Origin: CALAED01 sp937891035
GTDB lineage: Bacteria; Actinomycetota; Actinomycetes; Streptosporangiales; Streptosporangiaceae
Assembly: GCA_035642125.1 (NCBI GenBank)
Contig: DASQSZ010000187.1
Span: forward strand, 1 to 20,073
Direction of reading: 5' to 3'
Length of the DNA stretch: 20,073 bases
Shown here: positions 1-6,674 of the stretch, piece after piece
How positions within the stretch are numbered: the stretch's first letter is position 1
Layout: the number at the start of each line of letters is the position of its first letter
The notes under the pieces: generated by a model
The model's database searches: none
What the model saw: the letters and a program-made list of their open reading frames with translations, nothing else
Told to the model about the DNA's origin: nothing
Translations under genes and position numbers: made by a program

Positions 1-368
1 TCGGGCGAGGACAGCATCTCCGGGCCGGACCCGAATCCCGTGTCCACGAGGAAGTGCCGGATCCGGGCCGCCCGCAGCAGCCGCCGGTTCACCTCGTCCG
101 GGCCGAGTTCGGCGCGGCGCGCCAGATAGTCCGCCGGCGGCGCGTGCGGCGGCAGGTCGAGCACCGGCGCGCACCAGCGCCGGATGGCAAGACCCACCGG
201 AGTGTCGAAGTGCGTGGTGCCGGGCGGCGCCGCGAGCCCGCCCTCGACGATCAGCTGTTCGAACGCCGGCCGGCCGAGCGCGGCGCTGAGCACGCCATGG
301 CAGTGGTGGTCGACGAGCGGCCGATCGAGTGCCTCGAGCAGTTCCGGCGCGATGCCCTGTGTCTTCAC
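1..368 (-). CDS. Amidohydrolase family protein (3' end beyond window edge)
   Basis: The minus strand reads an open frame from a GTG at 368 to the window edge, so only the N-terminal 122 residues are present. Residues 20-26 read DHHCHGV. The HxH (H22, H24) is the metal-binding motif on the first strand of the amidohydrolase TIM barrel. A following stretch with HFDTPVGLAIRRWCAPVLDL (about residues 54-73) resembles actinobacterial amidohydrolases related to the N-terminal half of FluG, but this is recall and not an alignment. The substrate is unknown. An AGGGGG sequence lies about 13 nt before the GTG, which supports this start moderately. A hairpin separates the gene from the upstream transporter gene, so it may have its own promoter. 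The family call is fairly firm and the specific function is not. Confidence 0.7.
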   Translation of the reverse strand, partial: MKTQGIAPELLEALDRPLVDHHCHGVLSAALGRPAFEQLIVEGGLAAPPGTTHFDTPVGLAIRRWCAPVLDLPPHAPPADYLARRAELGPDEVNRRLLRAARIRHFLVDTGFGSGPEMLSSP

Positions 369-413
369 GTGGGTTCCGTGCCCCCTGCCCGCCCGCCGCC
401 TGACCCAGGTGAC

Positions 414-450
414 CGATCGTAACCGAGGCCGGCCGCCTCGGTTACGATCG
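414..450 (-). terminator. 16-bp perfect inverted repeat, probable terminator of the mctP transcript
   Basis: Bases 414-429 and 435-450 are perfect inverted complements (CGATCGTAACCGAGGC and its reverse complement) around a 5-nt loop (430-434). The hairpin begins 20 nt after the minus-strand stop of the symporter gene and ends 45 nt before the amidohydrolase start. No T-run follows, as is common for actinobacterial hairpin terminators. The symmetry means it could instead be a regulator site for the amidohydrolase gene. Confidence 0.65.
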
Positions 451-469
451 ATCCGCTCGGGCCGAGAGT

Positions 470-2074
470 CTAGGTCGAGGCGGCGAGGTCGAGCTCCTTG
501 ACCTTGGGGTCGCCCTCGTCGGCGAAGTAGTCGTCGGTGCGGGTGGCGTCCGCGCCGTCCGGCGTCTTCATCGCCCGCAGCGCGAACGTGCCGAAGAAGG
601 CCACCAGCAGGTTGATCGCGAGTGCGATCACGCCGACGTACACGGTGAGCCTGGTGTCGAGGCCGAGGTCGCTCAGCGGGTAGGCGGACCCGCCGAAGTG
701 CTGCTTGCCGGTGGCCGGGTTGGGGATCCGGTACAGCATCCACAATCCGGCGGCCATGCCGCAGACCCAGCCGGCGATCAGCGCGCCCCGGTGGAACCAG
801 CGGGTCAGCAGCCCGATCCCCACCGCCGGCAACGTCTGCAAGATGATCACTCCGCCGATCAGCTGCAGGTCGATGGAGAACTGCGGGTCGAGCGTCAAGA
901 TGACCAGGACCGCTCCGACCTTCACCACGAGCGAGGCCAGCTTGCTCACCGCGGCCTCTTCCGCGTCGGTGGCGGCCGGGTGGATGTACTCCTTGTAGAT
1001 GTTGCGGGTGAACAGGTTGGCCGCGGCGATCGACATGATCGCCGCCGGTACCAGCGCGCCGATGCCGATGGCCGCGTAGGCCACCCCGGTGAACCAGTCG
1101 GGGAAGACGCGGTCGAAAAGCAGCGGGACGACCGTGTTCGAGTCGACCTTGCCGTCGGTCGTGAGCGGCGTGATCCCCGCCGCGATGGCCATGAAGCCGA
1201 GCAGCGCGATCAAGCCGAGCAGCAGGCTGTAGGCGGGCAGCGCGGCCATGTTCCGCTTGATCACGTTGCGGTTCCTGGCGGCCAGGACGCCGGTCGCGCT
1301 GTGCGGATACAAGAACAGCGCCAGCGCCGACCCCAGGGCCAGCATCGCGTAGTTGAGCTGGTTGTTGCTGTTCAGCAGCAGCGAGTCGGTGGCGAGCGGC
1401 GACGAGGCGTACTTGTCCTGGGCCGCGTCGAAGATGTTCCCCCAGCCGCCGAGCCGGGTCGGGATGTAGAAGATGGCGACGATGATCACCAGATAGATCA
1501 GGATGTCCTTGGTGAAGGCGATCAACGCCGGCGCGCGCAGCCCGGACCGATAGGTGTAGGCGGCGAGGATCGCGAACGCGATGATGAGCGGCCAGTGCCC
1601 GTTCACGCCCATGGCCTTCAGCGTCGCCTGGATGCCGATCAGCTGCAGCGCGATGTACGGCATGGTCGCGACGATGCCGGTGATCGCGACGAGCAGGGCC
1701 AGCGTCGACGATCCGAACCGGGCCCGGACGAAGTCGGCGGGCGTCACGAAGCCGTGCACGTGCGACACCGACCACAGCCGGATCACGACGAGGAAGATCA
1801 GCGGGTAGGTGACGATCGTGTAGGGCACCGCGAAGAAGCCCGCAGCCCCGGCGCCGAACACCAGCGCGGGCACCGCCACGAAGGTGTAGGCCGTGTAGAG
1901 GTCACCGCCGATGAGGAACCAGGTGATCCAGGAGCCGAAATTGCGGCCGCCGAGGCCCCACTGGTCGAGGGAGTCGAGCTCGGCCCGGCGCCACCGCGCG
2001 GCGATGAAACCCATCCCGCTGACCAGGCCGAACAGGATGACGAAGATAGTGATCTCGGGGACGTGGTCGGACAT
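470..2074 (-). CDS. mctP: Na+/monocarboxylate symporter, SSS family (MctP-like)
   Basis: This 534-residue, highly hydrophobic protein has the length and about 13 membrane-segment pattern of the sodium:solute symporter family. Residues 41-66 (LGGRNFGSWITWFLIGGDLY and onward) match the start of the monocarboxylate permease MctP group rather than the proline or pantothenate symporters. It would import short monocarboxylates such as lactate, pyruvate, acetate or propionate with Na+. The ATG at 2074 follows AAGGGGAG at a good distance, and the start lies 2 nt after the stop of the DUF3311 gene, so the two are cotranscribed. The C-terminus ends in a charged cytoplasmic tail with Asp, Glu and Lys. 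The exact substrate cannot be read from sequence. Confidence 0.85.
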   Translation of the reverse strand: MSDHVPEITIFVILFGLVSGMGFIAARWRRAELDSLDQWGLGGRNFGSWITWFLIGGDLYTAYTFVAVPALVFGAGAAGFFAVPYTIVTYPLIFLVVIRLWSVSHVHGFVTPADFVRARFGSSTLALLVAITGIVATMPYIALQLIGIQATLKAMGVNGHWPLIIAFAILAAYTYRSGLRAPALIAFTKDILIYLVIIVAIFYIPTRLGGWGNIFDAAQDKYASSPLATDSLLLNSNNQLNYAMLALGSALALFLYPHSATGVLAARNRNVIKRNMAALPAYSLLLGLIALLGFMAIAAGITPLTTDGKVDSNTVVPLLFDRVFPDWFTGVAYAAIGIGALVPAAIMSIAAANLFTRNIYKEYIHPAATDAEEAAVSKLASLVVKVGAVLVILTLDPQFSIDLQLIGGVIILQTLPAVGIGLLTRWFHRGALIAGWVCGMAAGLWMLYRIPNPATGKQHFGGSAYPLSDLGLDTRLTVYVGVIALAINLLVAFFGTFALRAMKTPDGADATRTDDYFADEGDPKVKELDLAAST

Positions 2075-2076
2075 CG

Positions 2077-2328
2077 TCAGCTCCCCTTCTTCGTCATCTG
2101 GTAGACGATGACGGTGGCGACGACGCCGAGGGCGATGTACGCCAGCTGCATCCAGTAGAAGAACGGGATCCCGGCCAACCGCGGTTCTGTGCGGTTGTAC
2201 ACGAAGGTCAGCAGCGGCACGATGACGGCGACGGCGAGCAGCCAGTTCCAGTAGCTGCGATCGCTTCTGTCGCCTCGCTCCTTCGTGCTGCCGCCAGGTG
2301 GTGTGGGGGTGGAGTTCTGCGGCGCCAA
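2077..2328 (-). CDS. DUF3311 small membrane protein, symporter partner
   Basis: An 83-residue protein has a polar N-terminus (1-26) and two membrane segments (about 28-45 and 54-78), ending in KKGS. The pattern WNWLL...P.L...YNR..P.L.G.PFFYWMQL is typical of DUF3311 proteins, which are regularly encoded just upstream of SSS-family monocarboxylate symporters. It is presumably an accessory subunit or small regulator of the transporter, but no biochemical role is established that I know of. The start is TTG at 2328-2326, chosen because GAGGGAGG lies 4 nt upstream and no ATG or GTG is better placed. The gene is the first of the mctP transcript, and its promoter region is shared with the divergent trp leader. 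Confidence 0.75.
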   Translation of the reverse strand: MAPQNSTPTPPGGSTKERGDRSDRSYWNWLLAVAVIVPLLTFVYNRTEPRLAGIPFFYWMQLAYIALGVVATVIVYQMTKKGS

Positions 2329-2597
2329 CGAACCTCCCTCGTCGAGCCCCCGTTTCGGAAACCGGACACTGCGGAAAGCGACGGCAGCCTAGTGTGGCCT
2401 ACGTCACGGCCGGGTCGCGAGTGCGGCACGACTCGATGCAGCGTTCCGCAGTGTGCGACATTGCGGCTCGAATGTATCCGTCTCCGGAAACCCCGACCAG
2501 AGCCGTTCACGTGCTCGCGGCCTACTGCTTCCGTGCGCACCGGCGAGCGGCGGCGAGCGGCGGCCCGGCGTCGCTGGCGGGGGGCGCGCCCGCGGAG
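2329..2597. promoter_or_regulatory. Divergent control region between DUF3311-mctP and the trp leader
   Basis: This stretch contains no supported gene. It holds an 11-bp inverted repeat pair, ACACTGCGGAA (2366-2376) and TTCCGCAGTGT (2444-2454), 67 nt apart. A short palindrome GTTTCGGAAAC lies at 2352-2362. A possible minus-strand -10 box TAGGCT (2391-2386) lies between the repeat arms, placing one arm just downstream of the likely transcript start of DUF3311-mctP. CGGAAACC occurs twice (2356-2363 and near 2486). I found no convincing -35 element. The arrangement suggests regulator binding sites, but the regulator is unknown. Confidence 0.45.
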
Positions 2598-2603
2598 TAG
2601 CCT
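2598..2603 (+). promoter_or_regulatory. Candidate -10 box of the trp leader promoter
   Basis: TAGCCT fits the actinobacterial TAGNNT -10 pattern. It ends 10 nt before the leader-peptide ATG, so transcription would start within a few bases of that ATG and give a leaderless or nearly leaderless leader peptide. No Shine-Dalgarno sequence is well placed for that ATG, which agrees with this reading. No clear -35 hexamer is visible. Confidence 0.4.
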
Positions 2604-2613
2604 CGTTCCCATC

Positions 2614-2652
2614 ATGCGAACCAAGATCCGCACCTGGTGGTGGCGCCGCTGA
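2614..2652 (+). CDS. trpL: trp leader peptide (MRTKIRTWWWRR)
   Basis: A 12-codon frame encodes MRTKIRTWWWRR with three consecutive Trp codons (2635-2643) and a TGA stop at 2650-2652. It is followed by competing hairpins and an intrinsic terminator, and then by an anthranilate synthase gene. This is the classical layout of transcription attenuation: ribosome stalling at the Trp codons under tryptophan starvation favours readthrough into trpEG. Similar leader peptides precede anthranilate synthase genes in Streptomyces. The frame is too short to be found by ordinary gene calling. Confidence 0.9.
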   Translation: MRTKIRTWWWRR

Positions 2653-2661
2653 GGCGGCGCC
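2642..2661 (+). promoter_or_regulatory. trp leader 1:2 hairpin, overlapping the leader stop codon
   Basis: GGCGCCGC (2642-2649) and GCGGCGCC (2654-2661) form a perfect 8-bp stem around the loop TGAG, which contains the leader stop codon. A ribosome stalled on the Trp codons would cover the 5' arm. The freed 3' side contains GGCGG (2653-2657), which can pair with CCGCC (2691-2695) of the terminator stem. This gives a possible antiterminator. The exact alternative fold has not been computed. Confidence 0.65.
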
Positions 2662-2686
2662 GGTTCGTGCGTGAACGACCATTCAG

Positions 2687-2714
2687 GCGACCGCCCTCAC
2701 CCGGCGGTCGCTTT
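2687..2714 (+). terminator. trp attenuator: intrinsic terminator
   Basis: GCGACCGCC (2687-2695) and GGCGGTCGC (2703-2711) form a perfect 9-bp GC-rich stem with a 7-nt loop, followed by TTT (2712-2714). It lies 34 nt after the leader-peptide stop and 60 nt before the trpEG start. This is the transcription stop expected when tryptophan is plentiful. Confidence 0.85.
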
Positions 2715-2774
2715 CGTATGCGCCGGCCGGGCCGAGGGCCCCGCGACACGAAATACCGAGGGGACCCGCCACAG

Positions 2775-5009
2775 ATGAACGACGGCACGGCGGTGGCCGG
2801 ACAGACCACCGAATACCTGACCGCCGGGGGCGTACGGATCGTGCGCACCGCCACCCGGGTCGATTCCGCGGACAAGTCCGACGTGCTTGACGGTCTCGTC
2901 GCGGCCGTGGGCGCCCGGCGCGGCGGCGTGCTGGCCTCGGGGATGGAGTACCCGGGACGCTACAGCCGCTGGCACATGGGGTACGCCGATCCGTGCCTGG
3001 AGATCGTCGCGCGCGGCCGGCGGCTCGCCGTGCACGCGTTGAACGAGCGCGGCCTGGTGCCGCTGGCGGCGGTCGCGGCGGCGATCCGCGGCACCGGCGA
3101 GGTGACGGCCGACGACGCCGATCTGGTCGAGGTGTTCATCGCGCCGGCCGAGGAGTTCTTCACCGAAGAGGAACGCAGCCGCCAGCCAACCGTCTTCACC
3201 GCGCTGCGCGCCATCGCCGACGTCTTCCGCTGCGCCGACCCGCATCTCGGGCTTTACGGGGCGTTCGGCTACGACCTGTCCCTGCAGTTCGAGCCGCTCC
3301 GGCTGCGCCACGTACGCCCCGCCGACCAGCGCGACTTGGTGCTGCACCTGCCCGACGAACTGGTCATCGTGGACCGCAAGCGGGAGACCTCGCACCGCAT
3401 GTCGTATGAGTTCATCGTCGGCGACGCGAGCACGCGCGGGCTGCCGCGGCGGACCGAGCCGACCCCGGCGCGGCCCGCCGGCGAGCCGCCACCGCAGCCG
3501 GTGCCCGGCACGTACGCGCGGGTGGTCAGGGACGCGAAGGACAAGTTCATCCGCGGCGATCTGTTCGAGGTGACGCCGGGGCACGTGATGTACGGGCGCT
3601 GCGACTCGCCGTCGGCCTTCTTCGAACGGCTGCGGGAGACGAACCCGGCGCCGTATGAGTTCATGTTCAACCTCGGCGAGGGCGAGTTCCTCGTGGGGGC
3701 GTCGCCGGAGATGTTCGTCCGGGTGAGCGGCGATCGGGTGGAGACCTGCCCGATCGCCGGGACGATCCGGCGCGGCGCCGACGCCCTGGAGGACGCCGAG
3801 CAGATCAAGACGATCCTGCTGTCCCGCAAGGACGAGTCCGAGCTCACCATGTGCACCGACGTCGACCGCAACGACAAGTCCCGGATCTGCGTGCCGGGCA
3901 CGATCAAGGTGCTCGGCCGCCGCCAGATCGAGATGTACTCGCGGCTGATCCACACGGTCGACCACATCGAAGGACGGCTACGGCCTGGCTTCGACGCGTT
4001 CGACGCCTTCCTCACCCACATGTGGGCGGTCACCGTCACCGGCGCGCCGAAGACCTGGGCGATGCAGTTCATCGAAGACCACGAGGACGCGCCGCGCCGC
4101 TGGTACGGCGGGGCGGTCGGGTTCGTCGGCTTCGACGGGTCGATGAACACCGGGCTCACCCTGCGCACCGCGCAGATCAAGGACGGGATCGCGGCGGTGC
4201 GGGCGGGCGCGACGCTGCTGTATGACTCCGATCCCGACGCCGAGGAGCGCGAGACCTATCTCAAGGCCGGGGCGCTGCTCGAGGCGCTCGAGTTCGCCCG
4301 GCGCGGTGCGGCGGCCCGCGCGGCGGGGACGGCGGGGACGGCGGGCGCGTCCGCGGCCGCCGGCGCGTCCGCGGCCGAGCGGGCCGGGGATGGCCTGACG
4401 GTCCTGCTGGTCGACCACGAGGATTCCTTCGTCAACACGCTGGCCGACTACTTCCGGCAGCACGGCGCGACCGTGACCACCGTGCGCCACGGCTTCCCCG
4501 AGCGCATGCTCGACGAGCCGCGGCCCGACCTGGTGGTGCTGTCCCCCGGCCCGGGCCGGCCGGCGGACTTCGACTGCGCGGCGCTGCTCACTGCGCTCGC
4601 GGCGCGGTCGCTGCCGGCGTTCGGGGTGTGCCTGGGGCTGCAGGCGATGGTCGAGCACGCGGGCGGCGAGCTCGCTTTGCTGCCCGAGCCGGCGCACGGC
4701 AAGCCGGGCAACGTCAAGATCACCGGCGGTGACCTGTTCGCCGGGTTGCCCGACGAGATCACCGCGGCGCGCTACCACTCGCTGCACGCCACCGCCGATC
4801 AGGCGCACGGCTACCAGGTCACCGCGCTGCTCGGGGACGTCGTGATGGCGATCGAGGACCCGGTCAGGCGGTGGTGGGCGGTGCAGTTCCACCCCGAGTC
4901 GATCCTCACCGCCGCCGGCCGGCACGGCCACCAGGTCATCGCCAACGTGCTCCGCCTCACCCGCGAACGCGGCCGAGGGTCGCACCCGGGCGCGGATCAC
5001 TCCAGGTAG
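2775..5009 (+). CDS. trpEG: Anthranilate synthase, fused TrpE-TrpG
   Basis: This 744-residue protein makes anthranilate from chorismate and glutamine, the first committed step of tryptophan synthesis. Residues 1-240 form the TrpE N-terminal region, with ASGMEYPGRYSRW (54-66) as in rhizobial-type fused enzymes. Residues about 245-510 are the chorismate-binding domain, with PIAGTIRRG (326-334), DVDRNDKSR (362-370) and TGAPK (422-426). An Ala/Gly-rich linker (about 510-540) leads to a class I glutamine amidotransferase domain (541-728). This has PGPGRP (591-596), the catalytic Cys in FGVCLGLQ (C619), and the FHPES His/Glu pair (H706, E708). The ATG at 2775 is preferred over an in-frame upstream GTG because that GTG lies inside the leader peptide, and GAGGGGA precedes the ATG. 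Expression is under the attenuator. A secondary-metabolite paralogue remains possible, but the attenuator argues for a tryptophan role. Confidence 0.95.
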   Translation: MNDGTAVAGQTTEYLTAGGVRIVRTATRVDSADKSDVLDGLVAAVGARRGGVLASGMEYPGRYSRWHMGYADPCLEIVARGRRLAVHALNERGLVPLAAVAAAIRGTGEVTADDADLVEVFIAPAEEFFTEEERSRQPTVFTALRAIADVFRCADPHLGLYGAFGYDLSLQFEPLRLRHVRPADQRDLVLHLPDELVIVDRKRETSHRMSYEFIVGDASTRGLPRRTEPTPARPAGEPPPQPVPGTYARVVRDAKDKFIRGDLFEVTPGHVMYGRCDSPSAFFERLRETNPAPYEFMFNLGEGEFLVGASPEMFVRVSGDRVETCPIAGTIRRGADALEDAEQIKTILLSRKDESELTMCTDVDRNDKSRICVPGTIKVLGRRQIEMYSRLIHTVDHIEGRLRPGFDAFDAFLTHMWAVTVTGAPKTWAMQFIEDHEDAPRRWYGGAVGFVGFDGSMNTGLTLRTAQIKDGIAAVRAGATLLYDSDPDAEERETYLKAGALLEALEFARRGAAARAAGTAGTAGASAAAGASAAERAGDGLTVLLVDHEDSFVNTLADYFRQHGATVTTVRHGFPERMLDEPRPDLVVLSPGPGRPADFDCAALLTALAARSLPAFGVCLGLQAMVEHAGGELALLPEPAHGKPGNVKITGGDLFAGLPDEITAARYHSLHATADQAHGYQVTALLGDVVMAIEDPVRRWWAVQFHPESILTAAGRHGHQVIANVLRLTRERGRGSHPGADHSR

Positions 5010-5338
5010 CGCGGGTTGGCGACGCGGAGCTTATCGCGGACGGACTCGATCAGCATGGCCCTGACCTCGGCGGCGCGGTCGTCGAGGTCGCCGGCCCTGA
5101 TCGCCGCGGCCAGTTCCGCGTCGCCGCCGACGTCGAGGCGGGCGAGCCGCTCGGCGTGCGCGGCGGCCTGCGCCGGGCCGAGCGCCAGCTCGCGTTCCAC
5201 CATGCTCAGCGCGTTGATCGCGACCCGGGCGTGGAACCTGACCCGGCCTTCGGTGGCGTCCAGGATGTCCCGTTCGAGGAACTCGCGGACGGCCGTGACC
5301 AGCTCCGCCGCGCTCGGCCGGTCGTGCGGCTGGGCCAT
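4997..5338 (-). CDS. DUF6285 protein (LvaB-like kinase partner)
   Basis: A 113-residue, Ala- and Glu/Arg-rich, probably all-helical soluble protein starts MAQPHDRPSAAELV. The core RPSAAELVTAVREFLERDIL, then FHARVAINALSMVERELALGP (about residues 35-55), is characteristic of DUF6285. As I recall, LvaB of Pseudomonas putida belongs to this family; it is a small protein required with the kinase LvaA to phosphorylate 4-hydroxyacyl-CoA. The neighbouring LvaC-like dehydrogenase and LvaA-like kinase support that role here. The ATG at 5338 follows GAGGGAGGGGAG. Its 3' end overlaps the convergent trpEG 3' end by 13 nt (4997-5009), and its promoter region faces that of the dehydrogenase. Confidence 0.75.
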   Translation of the reverse strand: MAQPHDRPSAAELVTAVREFLERDILDATEGRVRFHARVAINALSMVERELALGPAQAAAHAERLARLDVGGDAELAAAIRAGDLDDRAAEVRAMLIESVRDKLRVANPRYLE

Positions 5339-5395
5339 GCGCTCCCCTCCCTCGGGCGGCGGCTCCCTCTCCCTCGGACGGAATGCGATTCTAAG

Positions 5396-5405
5396 GGGAC
5401 GTCCC
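5396..5405. promoter_or_regulatory. Palindrome GGGACGTCCC in a divergent promoter region
   Basis: This perfect 10-bp palindrome lies in the 104-bp gap between the divergent DUF6285 and dehydrogenase genes, 37 nt before the dehydrogenase start. The nearby TetR gene makes it a candidate operator. The assignment is inference only. Confidence 0.3.
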
Positions 5406-5442
5406 GATGTTCGAGGGTCAGCTGCCCAGGAGGAGTCGAACG

Positions 5443-6651
5443 ATGAGTTTCGAGGTGCCGGAGTCCGTGCGGCCGATCCGCGACGCGGTGTACGCCTTCA
5501 TGACCGAGCGGGTGGAGCCGGCCGAGCCGGCGCTGCGCGAAGGCGGTCCGGCGGCCGCCAAGCTCCTGGGCGAGTTGCAGCGGCAGGCCAAGTCGGAGGG
5601 GCTGTGGGCGCTCGGCCACCCCAAGGAGCTCGGCGGCGGCGGGCTGCCCTTCCTCGACTACGTGTACGTCAACGAGGTGCAGGGCCGCAGCGAGTTCGGC
5701 CAGCTCGCGCTCGGCACGTTCACGCTGCAGGACTCGCTGATGCTGTACCGCTACGCCAGCGACGAGCAGCGCGAGCGGTTCCTCGAGCCGCTGGTGCGGG
5801 CGGAGATCTTTCCCAGCTTCGCGATGACCGAGCCCGGCGTCTCCAGCTCAGATCCGACCCAGCTCACCACGTCGGCGACCCTGGACGGGGACGAGTGGGT
5901 GATCCGGGGACGCAAGTGGTTCACCACGTACGCCAACCGGGCCGCCTACACGACCGTGATGTGCCGCACCGAGCCCGGCGCCCAGTCGCCCTACCGCGCC
6001 TACAGCATGATTTTGGTGCCGACCGACACCCCCGGCTACACGATCGTGCGCGACACGCCGGTGCTCGGCCTCGACGGTGGCCACTGCGAGGTGGTCTACG
6101 ACGACGTCAGGGTGCCGAGGGACAACCTGCTCGGCCCGCGCGGGCACGGCTTCGTCATCGCGCAGGAACGGCTCGGCCCCGGCCGCATCTTCCACTGCAT
6201 GCGCTGGCTTGGGCAGGCGCAGCGGGCGTTCGACCTCATGTGCGCGCGGCTTCATGCCCGCAGCGCGTTCGGCGAGCCGCTCGCCAAAAAGCAGCTGATG
6301 CAACAGCACGTGTTCGACTCCTACGCCGAGATCCAGTCGGCCCGGCTGCTGACGCTGCACGCCGCGCACAAGATCGACGCGGGCGAGCTGCGCCTGGGGC
6401 AGGAGGCACGTGTGGAGATCGGCGTCATCAAGGTGGTCGGCGCGCGCATGCTGCACAACGTCATCGACCGGGCCATACAGGTGCACGGCGCGCAGGGGCT
6501 GACCGGCGACACTCCGCTCGACCACATGTACCGCCACGCCCGCGCCGGCCGCATCTACGACGGGCCGGACGAGGTGCATGTGACGACGACGGCGCGGCGT
6601 GTCCTCGCGGAGTACGCCGCCGGGCGGAACTGGGAGTTCGGGCTGCGCTGA
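5443..6651 (+). CDS. ACAD10/11-like acyl-CoA dehydrogenase (LvaC-like)
   Basis: The 402-residue flavoprotein has the full acyl-CoA dehydrogenase layout: helical N-terminal domain (1-120), middle beta domain with AMTEPGVSSSDPT (127-139), and helical C-terminal domain. RLGPGRIFHCMR (243-254) and DGPDEVH (373-379) closely match the dehydrogenase half of human ACAD11 and the bacterial LvaC group. Those enzymes turn a 4-phosphoacyl-CoA into an enoyl-CoA. At the usual C-terminal catalytic Glu position (YEGT in MCAD-type enzymes) this protein reads YDGP, with Asp at 373. The ATG at 5443 is chosen over an upstream in-frame ATG because AGGAGGAG (5428-5435) sits 7 nt before it. It stands alone on the plus strand between its two presumed partners. 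An ordinary beta-oxidation dehydrogenase is less likely given the motifs and neighbours. Confidence 0.85.
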   Translation: MSFEVPESVRPIRDAVYAFMTERVEPAEPALREGGPAAAKLLGELQRQAKSEGLWALGHPKELGGGGLPFLDYVYVNEVQGRSEFGQLALGTFTLQDSLMLYRYASDEQRERFLEPLVRAEIFPSFAMTEPGVSSSDPTQLTTSATLDGDEWVIRGRKWFTTYANRAAYTTVMCRTEPGAQSPYRAYSMILVPTDTPGYTIVRDTPVLGLDGGHCEVVYDDVRVPRDNLLGPRGHGFVIAQERLGPGRIFHCMRWLGQAQRAFDLMCARLHARSAFGEPLAKKQLMQQHVFDSYAEIQSARLLTLHAAHKIDAGELRLGQEARVEIGVIKVVGARMLHNVIDRAIQVHGAQGLTGDTPLDHMYRHARAGRIYDGPDEVHVTTTARRVLAEYAAGRNWEFGLR

Positions 6652-6653
6652 CC

Positions 6654-6673
6654 GGCCGGCCGCATGGCCGGCC
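6654..6673. terminator. Bidirectional hairpin between convergent genes
   Basis: GGCCGGCC (6654-6661) is repeated as GGCCGGCC (6666-6673) around GCAT. The octamer is self-complementary, so it makes an all-GC 8-bp stem. It fills most of the 23-nt gap between the stops of the convergent dehydrogenase and kinase genes, and could terminate both transcripts. Confidence 0.5.
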
Positions 6674-6674
6674 A

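Noticed and set aside
698..2104. 468-residue plus-strand frame opposite the symporter gene
   Set aside because: It is antisense to a clear membrane transporter and reads as a low-complexity Asp/Arg/Gln/Gly product with no domain.
2637..2774. N-terminal extension of trpEG from a GTG at 2637
   Set aside because: It overlaps the leader-peptide Trp codons and the attenuator, adds an Arg-rich segment unlike TrpE, and the ATG at 2775 has a ribosome site.
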